NCBI GenBank assembly: GCA_029263395.1
Contig: JAJCXO010000156.1
Span: 1-64,000, forward strand
Reading direction: 5' to 3'
DNA: 64,000 nucleotides
DNA from: Acidobacteriota bacterium
GTDB taxonomy: Bacteria; Acidobacteriota; Thermoanaerobaculia; Multivoradales; J023
Positions within the stretch are counted from its first letter, which is position 1, and every line of letters starts with the position of its first letter. Below are positions 26,032-35,534 of this stretch, in pieces. Made by a program: the position numbers and the translations under genes. The notes under the pieces were generated by a model. The model did not search any database. It was given only the letters and a program-made list of their open reading frames with translations, and had not been told where the DNA came from.

Positions 26032-26238
26032 ATGAGCCCGAGCCAGTTCCAAGAGACGGGGTATCAGGTCTAGGCCGAGGCCGGAGATCTGTTGATCCTC
26101 CACGGCGGCGCTGTGATCCATCGCGGGCTCATCCAGCAAGACGAAGGCGAGCGAACGTTGCTGGCCGCTAGCTACGACCGAGTCGGCAAGAAGACCAGCC
26201 GGGCCTGGGAGTGGATCGCACAGCGTCTCAATTATTAA
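26032..26238 (+). pseudogene. gene relic with in-frame stop (dioxygenase-like C-terminus)
   Basis: From ATG 26032 the frame reads MSPSQFQETGYQV, an amber stop (26071-26073), then AEAGDLLILHGGAVIHRG and ~35 more residues to a TAA at 26236. The AGDLLILHG...HRG stretch resembles the C-terminal part of phytanoyl-CoA-dioxygenase-type proteins, where the His is a metal ligand. The N-terminal body with the HxD motif is missing. It is a relic and its family assignment is tentative. Confidence 0.5.
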
Positions 26239-26255
26239 CGCTCCGGGATACCAAC

Positions 26256-26711
26256 ATGCTGGCTGAGATCCTTCAGATTCTGACCTCTCTCATCCTCGGG
26301 CTATTCGTCGGCAGTCTGCTCACCGAGGGAGCGATCCTAGTGCCCTATTGGCGAACTCTCGAGCCCAAAGTCTTCCTCGAGTTGCACCCCACCCTCGGCC
26401 CTAAGCTTTACCGTTACTTCGCACCGCTCACCATCACCGCCACCATGTTGCCGGTGACCACCACAGGGGTCTGCCTATGGACCGGCTCGACAACCCTCTG
26501 GCTCTCGATCATCACCGCTGTTTTGGTGCTGGTGATTCTGGGGATCTACTTCATGTACTTCAAAGCCGCCAACACCAGCTTCGAGACCGGCTCCGTTGGC
26601 ATCGACGGCTTGCCAGCCGAATTGCAACGATGGGCCAATTGGCATTGGTTGAGGACGGTCCTCGGCATCGTCGCGTTCTTCATCTCATTGTTGGCCTTGG
26701 TCGATCCCTGA
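26256..26711 (+). CDS. DUF1772-like membrane protein
   Basis: Start at ATG 26256 (MLAEILQIL). The 151-residue protein has four hydrophobic segments: about 5-24, 56-75, 79-101 and 131-149. Between the first two lies LVPYWRTLEPKVFLELHPTLGPKLYRYF, and FETGSVGIDGLPAELQRWANWHWLRT precedes the last; both regions recall the DUF1772 (anthrone-oxygenase-like) family. Cellular role unknown. Confidence 0.75.
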   Translation: MLAEILQILTSLILGLFVGSLLTEGAILVPYWRTLEPKVFLELHPTLGPKLYRYFAPLTITATMLPVTTTGVCLWTGSTTLWLSIITAVLVLVILGIYFMYFKAANTSFETGSVGIDGLPAELQRWANWHWLRTVLGIVAFFISLLALVDP

Positions 26712-26941
26712 GGACACTCCCCAAGGCCATCACCATCGCGGTCAATCTGATCGATCCGGTCGCAGGCTGGCCCCGCTACGACAAAACCTATCTCTCGCCA
26801 CAATTCCGCCATCTTCGGCTGGCTGAATAGAGCCGTGGAGGTTAGGACCGTACAATGTTTTCCTATCGAGCTGTTGATCAGCTCCCTCGCATCATTCGTT
26901 CAACCCAGCATCCCCGGATGCCGTCTGGATAATCGGACTCA

Positions 26942-27727
26942 ATGAACATCATCCAACACAACCGAGAAGCCTGGGATCGCGAGTCTACCGCTGGCAGCGA
27001 GTGGACAACGCCGGTCGACGCAGAATCCATTGATCGTGCTCGCAGGGGCGATTGGAGCGTGATCTTGACGCCGACACGTGCCGTTCCCGCCGAATGGATC
27101 GGAGACCCTCACGGCAAGAAAATCTTGTGCCTGGCGTCCGGCGGCGGCCAACAAGCGCCGATCTTTGCCGCTGCCGGAGCCCAGGTGACCAGCTTCGATC
27201 TCTCTGATGAGCAGTTGGCAAAGGATCGCATGGTGGCGGAACGTGAGGGTCTCGAGCTGCGCTGTGTCCAAGGAGATATGGCAGATCTCTCTGAATTTCC
27301 CGACGACAGCTTCGAGCTCGTATTTCACCCGGTCGCCAACGTCTTCGTCCCCAACGTGACCGTGGTGTGGCGCGAGTGCCATCGGGTTTTGCGGGCGGGC
27401 GGGGATTTGTTGGCCGGTTTCATGAATCCCAACTTCTATCTCTTCGACCATGACAAAGCCGAAGCCAGCGGCGAGTTGATCGCCCGCTATCCCTTGCCCT
27501 ATGCCGAACCCGACAGCCTGGACGGCGAGGCTCTGAAGCGGTGGCAAGAGAGCCGTCGTGCTGCCGAGTTCAGCCATTCTCTCGAAACCCAGATCGGCGG
27601 CCAGATCGCCGCCGGCTTCGCGATCACCGGACTCTACGAAGACACCTGGACCGACGATGCTACGCCATTGAACCGCTTCACACCGGTGAACATCGCAACA
27701 CGTGCGACGAAGCCTGAGGCAGGCTGA
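26942..27727 (+). CDS. class I SAM-dependent methyltransferase
   Basis: The 261-residue cytosolic protein starts MNIIQHNREAWDRES and has a Rossmann core: motif I KILCLASGGGQQAPIFAAAG (with G-G-G rather than G-x-G-x-G), the acidic end of strand 2 (VTSFDLSDEQL), CVQGDMADLSEFPDDSFELVFHP, and the post-core CHRVLRAGGDLLAGF. The final segment includes YLFDHDK. Substrate unknown. It is 14 bases upstream of the VanZ-like gene and likely co-transcribed with it. Confidence 0.88.
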   Translation: MNIIQHNREAWDRESTAGSEWTTPVDAESIDRARRGDWSVILTPTRAVPAEWIGDPHGKKILCLASGGGQQAPIFAAAGAQVTSFDLSDEQLAKDRMVAEREGLELRCVQGDMADLSEFPDDSFELVFHPVANVFVPNVTVVWRECHRVLRAGGDLLAGFMNPNFYLFDHDKAEASGELIARYPLPYAEPDSLDGEALKRWQESRRAAEFSHSLETQIGGQIAAGFAITGLYEDTWTDDATPLNRFTPVNIATRATKPEAG

Positions 27728-27741
27728 GGGGATCACCCATC

Positions 27742-28218
27742 GTGCCAAACCTCAAGCTTGCTGAATTGCACGAGTCAGCACAAACTGATCCAGGGTATCG
27801 GAGCCGGATCCGTCTCATCAGTGCCCTGACCTTCGTGTTCGGGTTGTTTATTCTTTGGATCATTTATACCGCGGACACCGGCCGAGCAAACCCTTTTATT
27901 GATCTGATCCGACCTATTCCTATCGGAGACAAGGTTTGCCATGCGGTCCTCTACGGCCTGCTCACCCTCGGTGCAAACCTTTCGAGTCGATGTCGAACCT
28001 TCAGGCTCGGGAGGTTCGCCTGGTATCGAGGCTCCTTGGCAGTGGCGGTTTTTGCGTTGTTGGAAGAGCTCACTCAGATCTACATTCCATCCCGGGCCTG
28101 GGATGGATCTGATCTCGCCGCCGATGCCGTCGGGATCGTGCTGTTCAGCGCATTGTCAGCAAGTCTGTGGTCTCGGGTGACAACCAACTCCAAAGATCGC
28201 GCCATCTCGATTCCTTGA
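27742..28218 (+). CDS. VanZ-like membrane protein
   Basis: The 158-residue protein starts at GTG 27742, 14 bases after the methyltransferase. Four hydrophobic segments and the VanZ motifs are visible: GDKVCHAVLYGLLTLG and LEELTQIYIPSRAWDGSDLAADAVG. VanZ-like proteins occur in glycopeptide-resistance loci and widely elsewhere in membrane or envelope contexts; their reaction is not known. It is not near van genes here. Confidence 0.85.
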   Translation: MPNLKLAELHESAQTDPGYRSRIRLISALTFVFGLFILWIIYTADTGRANPFIDLIRPIPIGDKVCHAVLYGLLTLGANLSSRCRTFRLGRFAWYRGSLAVAVFALLEELTQIYIPSRAWDGSDLAADAVGIVLFSALSASLWSRVTTNSKDRAISIP

Positions 28219-28270
28219 AGAGGGTGAGCACCGGCCCGCGCCCCGTGAATCTCGCCGATCGCCACGGTCG

Positions 28271-28370
28271 TGTAGGGGCAGGCCTTGTGTCGGCCTGACA
28301 AAAAACGGCTGACGGGGACCGGGCCACCTCGAGATCCCAACTGGGCGGGCACAGGGCCCGCCCCTCGGAC
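28271..28370. repeat. dispersed repeat element with two inverted-repeat halves
   Basis: GTAGGGGCAGGCCTTGTGTC (from 28271) and GGGCGGGCACAGGGCCCGCC (from about 28343) lie in the 309-base gap 28219-28527. The first is similar to sequences at 35325 and, inverted, at 35459-35488, so it is a dispersed element. No gene is seen in this gap. Confidence 0.6.
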
Positions 28371-28527
28371 CGGGCCAAGAACAGTCGATGCTGACTACTG
28401 GCCAGAGCTGAGGCTTCCAAAGACTCTCCATCTTGGACCGGGACAACCCACGGCGCCGAGTCGTACAGCAGGTGAAGACACCCACCAGGTGGCAGCACCC
28501 ACGTAAACGACCGGATACACTAGGGTC

Positions 28528-31500
28528 ATGACTCGAATCAGCACAATCATCACCTCCCGTCGTTTGGCTTCCGTTCTGATGTTCCTGATCGTCGCCTTGT
28601 TCGCATCCGGCGCAGCTTGCGGACAGGTAGGGCGCGGCAGTCCACAGCCAGGGACTGCGGGTATCGCGGCAGCCGAAGAGACAACGGCAGGAAGCGGAGA
28701 GGCCATGGCAGAGAACCCACGTTGGAAGGATGTCGACCGTCTGATCTCGGAACAGAAGATGGAGGCGGCGATCGAGATCGTGGACGAGATCCTGGCCACC
28801 GCCCGCACTGACGGCAACGACGCCGAACAGACCCGAGCGCTGATCAAGGGTGTGCAACTGCGCACCTCGCTGCACGGCTACGGCACCACCGTCCGCGATC
28901 TACGCCGTGAAGCCTGGCCCGAGTCGCCGCAGCAACGCACTATCTTGCATCTGTTCTACGCCCGCACCCTGGTGACGTATCTGCAGCAATATTCGTGGGA
29001 GATCAACCAGCGCGAGCGGGTCGACACTGGCGACGAAATTGATCTCGAAGCCTGGACCCGCGAGCAGATCATCGACGAGGCACAACGTGCCTACGGTGCG
29101 GTGTGGAACCACCGCGATGCTTGGGGCGACGCCTCTCTCGGTGCCCTGGCCGAATATGTGCAGCAGAACGACTATCCAGCACGCATCCGCGGCACCCTGC
29201 GCGACGCAGTGACTTATCTGTGGGCGGAGCTCCTGGTCGACACCTCACAATGGCGCCCGGAGCACGAGAGCGGGACCTATCGTCTCGATCTCGAATCTCT
29301 GCTCGCCGACGAGCCCGAACCGGTGGCCCTCGACAATCCGGAAATCCACCCGTTGGCGCGGCTGACGACGATCCTCGCCGACCTCGAACGCTGGCACCAC
29401 GAGCGTAAGCAGCCCGAAGCTGCCTTCGAAGCGCGTCTCGAGCGTTTGCGACGGCTGCGAAACAGCTTCACCACCGACGACGATCGTGACCTGCTGCACC
29501 AAAGCCTCGAACAAGCGTTGGACAACCTCGGACAGCGTTACGAATGGTGGTCCTCAGGGATGGCGCTGCTCGCTGAATGGACGCGAGACCGAGGGGATAA
29601 TGCGTTGATTGCGGCCCGCCGTATCGCCCTCGAAGGCGCCGAGGCCCACCCGAAATCACCGGGTGGTCAACACTGTCAGCACCTGGTCGCCACCATCGAG
29701 GCACCGAGCTACAACCTGAATGCGATGGGCAACGACGGCCCGCGCCGCCAGTCGCTTTTAGTGCAACATCGGAATCTGCCCGAGGTCCACTTCCGCGCGT
29801 ATGCCCTCGATCTCGAGCGGCGGCTGCAAAAAGCCAAAGATTACAACCTGCTGCCCAACTATCGCGACGTGCCACCGATTCTGGCGGCACAGAAGCCGGT
29901 TGCGGAATGGAGCGTCGAGCTGCCGGCGACACCGGATTTTCGCGAGCATCGCACGTTTGTGACACCCCCCATGGACACCCCTGGTCTCTACCTGGTGGTG
30001 GCTTCAGCGCGGCGCGATTTCGCCCAAAATTTCAACCAACAGACCGCCGTCAACATGATCATCGGCGATCTCGTGATGCTCACCCGCAATCTGCGCCAAG
30101 GCGTCGAAGCAACCGTCCGGTCTGGGGAAACCGGCAAGGCCCTGGCTGGCGTCGTGATCGACCTTTATCGCTACGACTACCGCCAAGGGCATACCAAAGT
30201 CGACACCCGGTCCACTGACGCCAAGGGAGTGGCGCAGTTTGGCCAAGGCCGGTTCAACCGCGGCAACCACTTCTTGGTGGCGCGCCACGGTAATCATGTT
30301 GGGCTGTCCCACAATGTCCAGAGTCCTCTGATCAAGAATACCGTCGGTGAGCAAACCAGCTCTTTGATCTACACCGATCGCACCGTCTATCGGCCGCAGC
30401 AAAAGATCCTGTGGAAAGTGGTCGCCTACCGTGGCAACTCGCAGGATGGACGTTTTCAGACCCTGCCGGAGTCGGCCGTCACCATGACACTTCTCGACGG
30501 CAACCGCCGAGAAGTTGCGACGGCCGAGGTGACAACCAACGCCTTCGGCTCGGCCTCCGGCGAATTCGATATCCCCACCGGCCGAATACTCGGTAGCTGG
30601 CAGCTCAAGAGCTCTCTCGCCGCAGCAGCCTACGTCAAGGTGGAAGAGTACAAACGCCCCACCTTCGAAGTCACGGTGAGCGATCCCGAGACGGCGCTGC
30701 GCCTCAACCGTCCGGCGACGTTGACCGGCGAGGTCCGCTACTACTTCGGTTTGCCGGTGGTGAGCGGCGAGGTTGTCTGGCGAGTGGTCCGCGAGCCGGT
30801 TTATCCACGCTGGGGCTGGCATTTTTGGGCGCCCACCCGGGGTGCTACCGAGACGATCGCCGCTGGCGAGACCGAACTCGGCGCCGACGGCAGATTTCGT
30901 GTCAGCTTCACCCCCGAAGCTGACGAGCGCGAAGCCAAATCCGTCACCTATCGCTACCGCCTGAGCGTCGATGTGACCGACGAAGGTGGCGAAACGCGCT
31001 CCGCATCGCGTGCGTTCCGTCTCGGGTTTGTCGCCATCGAGACCTCCCTCAACACCGATGACATGGAATTCTTCCGCCACGGTGAGCAAGTCGAGCTGAC
31101 TGCCCAGCGCAGCGACCTCGATGGTATTCCGCGCAGCGGCAAAGCGAGCTGGCAGTTGTTCTCTCTCGAACAGCCGGAACAACCCCTTTTACCCGCTGAA
31201 CAACCGGTGGCGTCTCGTCCGTTCGATCCCAAACCGATGGTTGAAAGCCAGACGAACGAAGCCGACGAAGGCTATGAGACCGCCGGAGACCAACAGCGGG
31301 CACGGTGGGAAACCGACTACAAACCATGGCGGGCGATCTCGGCATGGGCAGACGGGGCCGAGCTGCGCCAGGGCAAGATCGAGCACGACGAGGGTGGTGC
31401 GGCCAAGATCTCATTCGACGGCCTCGCGCCCGGCGCCTATCGATTACGCTACAGCACTACCGACGAGTTTGGCGCCGAGTTCGAAACGGCGAAGGACATC

Positions 31501-34500
31501 CTGGTGGTCGCCGCCAAACGTACCGAGCTAGCGCTGCCGGCGGTGTTGATGGTGGAAAGCGAGGTCGCAAGGGTCGGCGACGTTGTGCGCTTCTTCGTCC
31601 ACACCGGGTTAGAGGACCAGGAGATGTTTCTGGAGCTATTCCAGGCCGGCGAACGCACCTCGACCAAGCGATTGCGTTCAGGAGGTTTCCAGCTGATCGA
31701 GATCCCGGTAGGCGACGAGCATCGGGGCGGCTTCAGTGCCCGGCTATCCACTGTCCGTGATCACCAGGTGATCAATCTCACGCAAGACATTCACGTGCCT
31801 TGGAGTGATCGTAAGCTGAGGCTCGAATTTGCCAGCTTTCGCGATCGTTTACGCCCCGGTGACCAGGAGACTTGGCGGGTTGTTGTCCAAGGTGACGATG
31901 AGGAGACGGTCAGCCGCGATGCCGCCGAGGTCTTGGCCTACATGTACGATCGTAGCCTGGACGTTTTCGCCAAACATCGATTCCCCAACCCTCTCCAAAG
32001 TTATCCGAGACGCCAGGGAGTCGGTTCGTTTCGTTCCAATCTCGGACAGGCCAATCGCGCCTGGCACCTCAGCCAGAATTTCACCTCGGTGCCGAACTAC
32101 CCTCGGTTCAGCGGCGACCAGCTGAAGTTCTATGATGGCTACGGTATGGGCGGTCCTGGGCGTCGCCGCATGGTGCGCATGCAAGGCGAGGGCGTCGCGT
32201 TGCAGTCTATGGCATCGCCGTCGCCACCCAAGCAGGCAAGCCGGGAGATCCCCAAGGCGAAAGCCGCTTTCGCCGCCACGGATGTCGTGGCAGAGTCCGC
32301 CCCCCTCGCGGAGGCTGCTCCTGCCGACACGGCGCCAGCCACCGATACGGCCGGCACCGGCACCGCCGAGGTGCGTTCCAATTTCGCCGAAACCGCGTTT
32401 TGGGAGCCCCATCTGGTGACCGGTGACGACGGCTCGGTGGCGTTCGAGTTCACCGTCCCGGACTCGGTCACGGAATGGAATGTGTGGGTACACGCCATCA
32501 CCAACGATCTGCGCTCCGGCTCCCTCGAACAACAGACCAAAACGGTCAAAGAGCTGTTGGTGCGGCCCTACCTACCGCGCTTCTTTCGCGAAGGTGACCG
32601 TGCCGAACTCGAAGTGGTGGTCAACAACGCCGGTGAGGTTGATCTCGAAGGTCACCTGGACTTCGAGATTTTCGATCCGGAGACCGACGAGAGCCTCCTC
32701 GCTGACTTCGGCCTGGCGACGGAAGCGGCACGGGGTGTGCCGTTCAGCGTCGCTGCCGGCGGCGGCACCAGCGTCACCTTCCCGGTCCGCGCTCCAGCCC
32801 GCATCGGGACCGTGGCGGTGCGGGTCATCGGTCGCAGCACCGGCCCCGACGGTGACCTCAGCGACGGCGAGCTGCGTCCGTTGCCGGTGCTACCGGGTCG
32901 CCTACACCTCGCTCAATCACGGTTCGCCACCTTACATGACAGCGATCGTCGGACCCTGACTTTTGACGACATGACGCAGGATGATCCGTCCCGTATCGAC
33001 GAGCAACTTGTCGTCACCCTCGACGCTCAACTGTTCTACAGCGTGCTGCACGCCCTACCCTATCTGGCCGAATATCCCTACGAGTGTGTCGAGCAGTTGC
33101 TCAACCGCTTCCTATCGACTGGCATCGTCGCCAGTCTCTATGACCAATACCCCGCCGTCGCCAAGATGGCCAAAGACTTCTCGCAACGCGAGACCCGCCT
33201 CGAGACCTGGAACGCCGAGGATCCCAACCGTCGGATGACCCTCGAAGAAACACCTTGGCTGCAGACCGCCAGCGGCGGATCCGAGCGGCCTGGCGCCGAG
33301 CTCGTCAACGTACTCGATCCAGCCATCGCCCGTGCTACCAAGGACTCGGTCCTCGCCAAGCTGCAGGAGGCCCAGACTTCGCTCGGTGGCTTCCCATGGT
33401 GGCCAGGCGGCCCGCCGTCACCCTACATGACGCTCTACTTGCTCCAAGGCTTCTCCCGCGCCCTCGAATTTGACGTCGAGGTGCCCAAAGACATGGTGGT
33501 CAAAGCCTGGAGCTACGTCCACCGTCACTACCTCGACGAGTTGGTGCGGGACATGCAGTCCAAGGATTGCTGTTGGGAGCTCATCACCTACCTCGAGTTT
33601 GTGCTTTCCAGTTATCCCGACAATTCGTGGACGGGCGGCGTCTTTTCGGACGACGACCGGCAAAAGATGCGTGACTTTTCCTTCCGTCATTGGCGCCAAC
33701 ACTCACCACGGCTCAAAGGTTACCTGGCGCTGACGCTGCACCGTGCCGGCCGCACTGACGACGCCAAGCTGGTCTTCGACAGCGTCATGGACTCGGCCAA
33801 AACCACCCGCGACGAGGGCACCTTCTGGGCTCCCGAGGACCGCGCCTGGTTGTGGTACAACGACACCATCGAGACCCATGCCTTTGCGCTGCGCACCCTC
33901 GGTGAGCTCGAACCCGACGATGCCCGCCGCCATGGCCTTGTCCACTGGTTGTTCCTCAACAAGAAGCTCAATCATTGGAAGTCGACCCGCGCCACCGCCG
34001 AGGTGATTTACAGCCTGGTCCACTATCTGGATCAGGAGGGTGCACTCGGAGCCCGCGAAGAGGCCACGGTGGCGATCGGTGCCCGTCGCCAGACCTTCAC
34101 GTTTGAACCTGACCATTACGTCGGTCAGACCCAGGTTGTCGTCAAGGGTGAGGATATCGATCCCTCCACCATGTCGACGATCGAGGTGGCCAAGGAGACT
34201 CCGGGTTTCCTCTTCGCCTCCGCCACTTGGCACTTCTCTACTGAGAAACTGCCGAAGGAAGCGCGCGGCGACTTCTTTTCCGTCACCCGACGCTATTTCA
34301 AACGTGTCAACACCGGTCGTGAATGGGTACTGCAGCCGCTCGCCGACGGCGCCCACCTCGAGCCCGGTGACCAGCTCGAAGTCCAGCTCTCGTTGCGCAC
34401 CAAACACGCTGCTGAGTATGTCCATCTGCGAGACCCTCGCGGCGCCGGTTTCGAGCCCGAGTCCACAACGTCCAGCTTCAAGTGGAACCTCGGCCTCGGC

Positions 34501-34707
34501 TGGTACGAGGAGGTACGCGACAGCGGCACCAACTTCTTCTTCGAGTGGTTGCCAGCCGGTGAGCACACCTTCAAATATCGCCTGCGCGCTAGCCTAGCCG
34601 GCACGTTCCGCGTCGGTCCGGCCACCATCCAGTCTATGTATGCTCCTGAGTTCGTCGGCTATTCGTCGGGTGCTGAACTCGAGATTACGACCTCCAAAGA
34701 TCCATGA
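28528..34707 (+). CDS. bacterial alpha-2-macroglobulin
   Basis: This 2059-residue exported protein starts with a hydrophobic signal segment (about 14-31, with Cys32 in SGAAC, a poor lipobox). The long N-terminal half contains MG-type beta domains, among them an MG2-like domain near 610-715 (YTDRTVYRPQQKILW). The A2M domain is near 1285-1350 (AETAFWEPHLVTGDDGSVAFEF). The thioester motif is CVEQ with Cys1520, preceded by PYE rather than PYG. The complement-like helical barrel and a beta-sandwich C-terminus complete it. A2Ms trap host or competitor proteases by a thioester after cleavage. The NlpC/P60 gene overlaps its stop (ATGA). Confidence 0.95.
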   Translation: MTRISTIITSRRLASVLMFLIVALFASGAACGQVGRGSPQPGTAGIAAAEETTAGSGEAMAENPRWKDVDRLISEQKMEAAIEIVDEILATARTDGNDAEQTRALIKGVQLRTSLHGYGTTVRDLRREAWPESPQQRTILHLFYARTLVTYLQQYSWEINQRERVDTGDEIDLEAWTREQIIDEAQRAYGAVWNHRDAWGDASLGALAEYVQQNDYPARIRGTLRDAVTYLWAELLVDTSQWRPEHESGTYRLDLESLLADEPEPVALDNPEIHPLARLTTILADLERWHHERKQPEAAFEARLERLRRLRNSFTTDDDRDLLHQSLEQALDNLGQRYEWWSSGMALLAEWTRDRGDNALIAARRIALEGAEAHPKSPGGQHCQHLVATIEAPSYNLNAMGNDGPRRQSLLVQHRNLPEVHFRAYALDLERRLQKAKDYNLLPNYRDVPPILAAQKPVAEWSVELPATPDFREHRTFVTPPMDTPGLYLVVASARRDFAQNFNQQTAVNMIIGDLVMLTRNLRQGVEATVRSGETGKALAGVVIDLYRYDYRQGHTKVDTRSTDAKGVAQFGQGRFNRGNHFLVARHGNHVGLSHNVQSPLIKNTVGEQTSSLIYTDRTVYRPQQKILWKVVAYRGNSQDGRFQTLPESAVTMTLLDGNRREVATAEVTTNAFGSASGEFDIPTGRILGSWQLKSSLAAAAYVKVEEYKRPTFEVTVSDPETALRLNRPATLTGEVRYYFGLPVVSGEVVWRVVREPVYPRWGWHFWAPTRGATETIAAGETELGADGRFRVSFTPEADEREAKSVTYRYRLSVDVTDEGGETRSASRAFRLGFVAIETSLNTDDMEFFRHGEQVELTAQRSDLDGIPRSGKASWQLFSLEQPEQPLLPAEQPVASRPFDPKPMVESQTNEADEGYETAGDQQRARWETDYKPWRAISAWADGAELRQGKIEHDEGGAAKISFDGLAPGAYRLRYSTTDEFGAEFETAKDILVVAAKRTELALPAVLMVESEVARVGDVVRFFVHTGLEDQEMFLELFQAGERTSTKRLRSGGFQLIEIPVGDEHRGGFSARLSTVRDHQVINLTQDIHVPWSDRKLRLEFASFRDRLRPGDQETWRVVVQGDDEETVSRDAAEVLAYMYDRSLDVFAKHRFPNPLQSYPRRQGVGSFRSNLGQANRAWHLSQNFTSVPNYPRFSGDQLKFYDGYGMGGPGRRRMVRMQGEGVALQSMASPSPPKQASREIPKAKAAFAATDVVAESAPLAEAAPADTAPATDTAGTGTAEVRSNFAETAFWEPHLVTGDDGSVAFEFTVPDSVTEWNVWVHAITNDLRSGSLEQQTKTVKELLVRPYLPRFFREGDRAELEVVVNNAGEVDLEGHLDFEIFDPETDESLLADFGLATEAARGVPFSVAAGGGTSVTFPVRAPARIGTVAVRVIGRSTGPDGDLSDGELRPLPVLPGRLHLAQSRFATLHDSDRRTLTFDDMTQDDPSRIDEQLVVTLDAQLFYSVLHALPYLAEYPYECVEQLLNRFLSTGIVASLYDQYPAVAKMAKDFSQRETRLETWNAEDPNRRMTLEETPWLQTASGGSERPGAELVNVLDPAIARATKDSVLAKLQEAQTSLGGFPWWPGGPPSPYMTLYLLQGFSRALEFDVEVPKDMVVKAWSYVHRHYLDELVRDMQSKDCCWELITYLEFVLSSYPDNSWTGGVFSDDDRQKMRDFSFRHWRQHSPRLKGYLALTLHRAGRTDDAKLVFDSVMDSAKTTRDEGTFWAPEDRAWLWYNDTIETHAFALRTLGELEPDDARRHGLVHWLFLNKKLNHWKSTRATAEVIYSLVHYLDQEGALGAREEATVAIGARRQTFTFEPDHYVGQTQVVVKGEDIDPSTMSTIEVAKETPGFLFASATWHFSTEKLPKEARGDFFSVTRRYFKRVNTGREWVLQPLADGAHLEPGDQLEVQLSLRTKHAAEYVHLRDPRGAGFEPESTTSSFKWNLGLGWYEEVRDSGTNFFFEWLPAGEHTFKYRLRASLAGTFRVGPATIQSMYAPEFVGYSSGAELEITTSKDP

Positions 34708-35297
34708 GACTCCTGAGGTTGGCACCGGTGCTCGCAATCGTTGTCGGTTCCGTTACGACCGGTTGTACCTCGACAAGACCTGTTTCGACAGGACCTGCCT
34801 CAACACCACCTCCGTCGATGGTGTCGGTAGGGTCGCAGCCAACCCGTCCCCCGCTCGTGGTCCGACAGTCGATTCCCAGCTCGCCTCGTCGTACCCGCAA
34901 CATCCCGGTTGCTGGCGAAACGCAACGGCTCGTCGAGTCAGCACGCCAGCTCCTTCACACTCCTTACCGTTATGGTGGCGAGAGTCTTTCGGGTTTTGAT
35001 TGTTCGGGGTTCACTCGCCACGTCTTTCGCGGCCTTGGAGTCGAGCTACCGCGAGTCGCCAAGGATCAAGCCCGCACCGGCCGTTGGATACCACTGGACG
35101 AATTGCGGACGGGCGACTTGGTGTTCTTTGGCGAGATTCGTCAGGCACCCTTCCATGTCGGCCTCGTGATCTCGGCGTTAGGTGAGCCGCTGACCATGAT
35201 CCATGCCTCGAAATCTAGTGGCGTGGTCGAGACTCGCGTTACCGCCAGCGATTATTGGCTAGGACGGCTCGAGTTTGGACGTCGAATTGTGCCGTAG
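34704..35297 (+). CDS. NlpC/P60 lipoprotein peptidase
   Basis: ATG 34704 overlaps the A2M stop, so the two are translationally coupled. The 197-residue protein has a signal peptide ending TTGC (Cys21, lipobox-like), a Pro/Ser/Thr-rich linker (about 22-68) and an NlpC/P60 domain (about 75-197). The catalytic Cys100 (FDCSGF), His151 (FHVGL) and His167 (MIHASKS) are present. NlpC/P60 enzymes cut peptidoglycan stem peptides, usually gamma-D-Glu to diamino acid. As a lipoprotein it probably works on the periplasmic face, next to the A2M. Confidence 0.93.
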   Translation: MRLLRLAPVLAIVVGSVTTGCTSTRPVSTGPASTPPPSMVSVGSQPTRPPLVVRQSIPSSPRRTRNIPVAGETQRLVESARQLLHTPYRYGGESLSGFDCSGFTRHVFRGLGVELPRVAKDQARTGRWIPLDELRTGDLVFFGEIRQAPFHVGLVISALGEPLTMIHASKSSGVVETRVTASDYWLGRLEFGRRIVP

Positions 35298-35324
35298 GTC
35301 CGACTCAAAGCCAGTCTTCTCTGC

Positions 35325-35490
35325 GTAGGGGTGGGCCTTGTGTCCACCCTGCCTTTTGGCCACCCTGCCTTGTGTCCACCCTGCCTTTTGGCCACCCTGC
35401 CTCGCGTTCTGAATCCTGTGCATTCTCGCGGACGACGTATGGGCGTAGGCTTCACCTACGGGCCGACACAAGGCCGGCCCCTACATTCCA
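35325..35490. repeat. tandem and dispersed intergenic repeats
   Basis: A 36-bp unit (TTGTGTCCACCCTGCC plus TTTTGGCCACCCTGCC) is repeated twice within about 35338-35402. GTAGGGG-GGGCCTTGTGTC (about 35325) and, inverted, GGCCGACACAAGGCCGGCCC (from 35461) match the element at 28271. The gap 35298-35534 holds no gene. Confidence 0.75.
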
Positions 35491-35534
35491 GACCCTGGGT
35501 ATTCCCAAGGGGCGAAGAGGTGGGTACCCTAAAT

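Noticed and set aside
26939-27748. Minus-strand frame of 269 residues opposite the methyltransferase
   Set aside because: The plus strand has methyltransferase motifs and a normal start; the antisense frame has none.
30004-31182. Minus-strand frame of 392 residues inside the A2M gene
   Set aside because: The plus-strand frame encodes continuous A2M domains; no ribosome site for the antisense frame.
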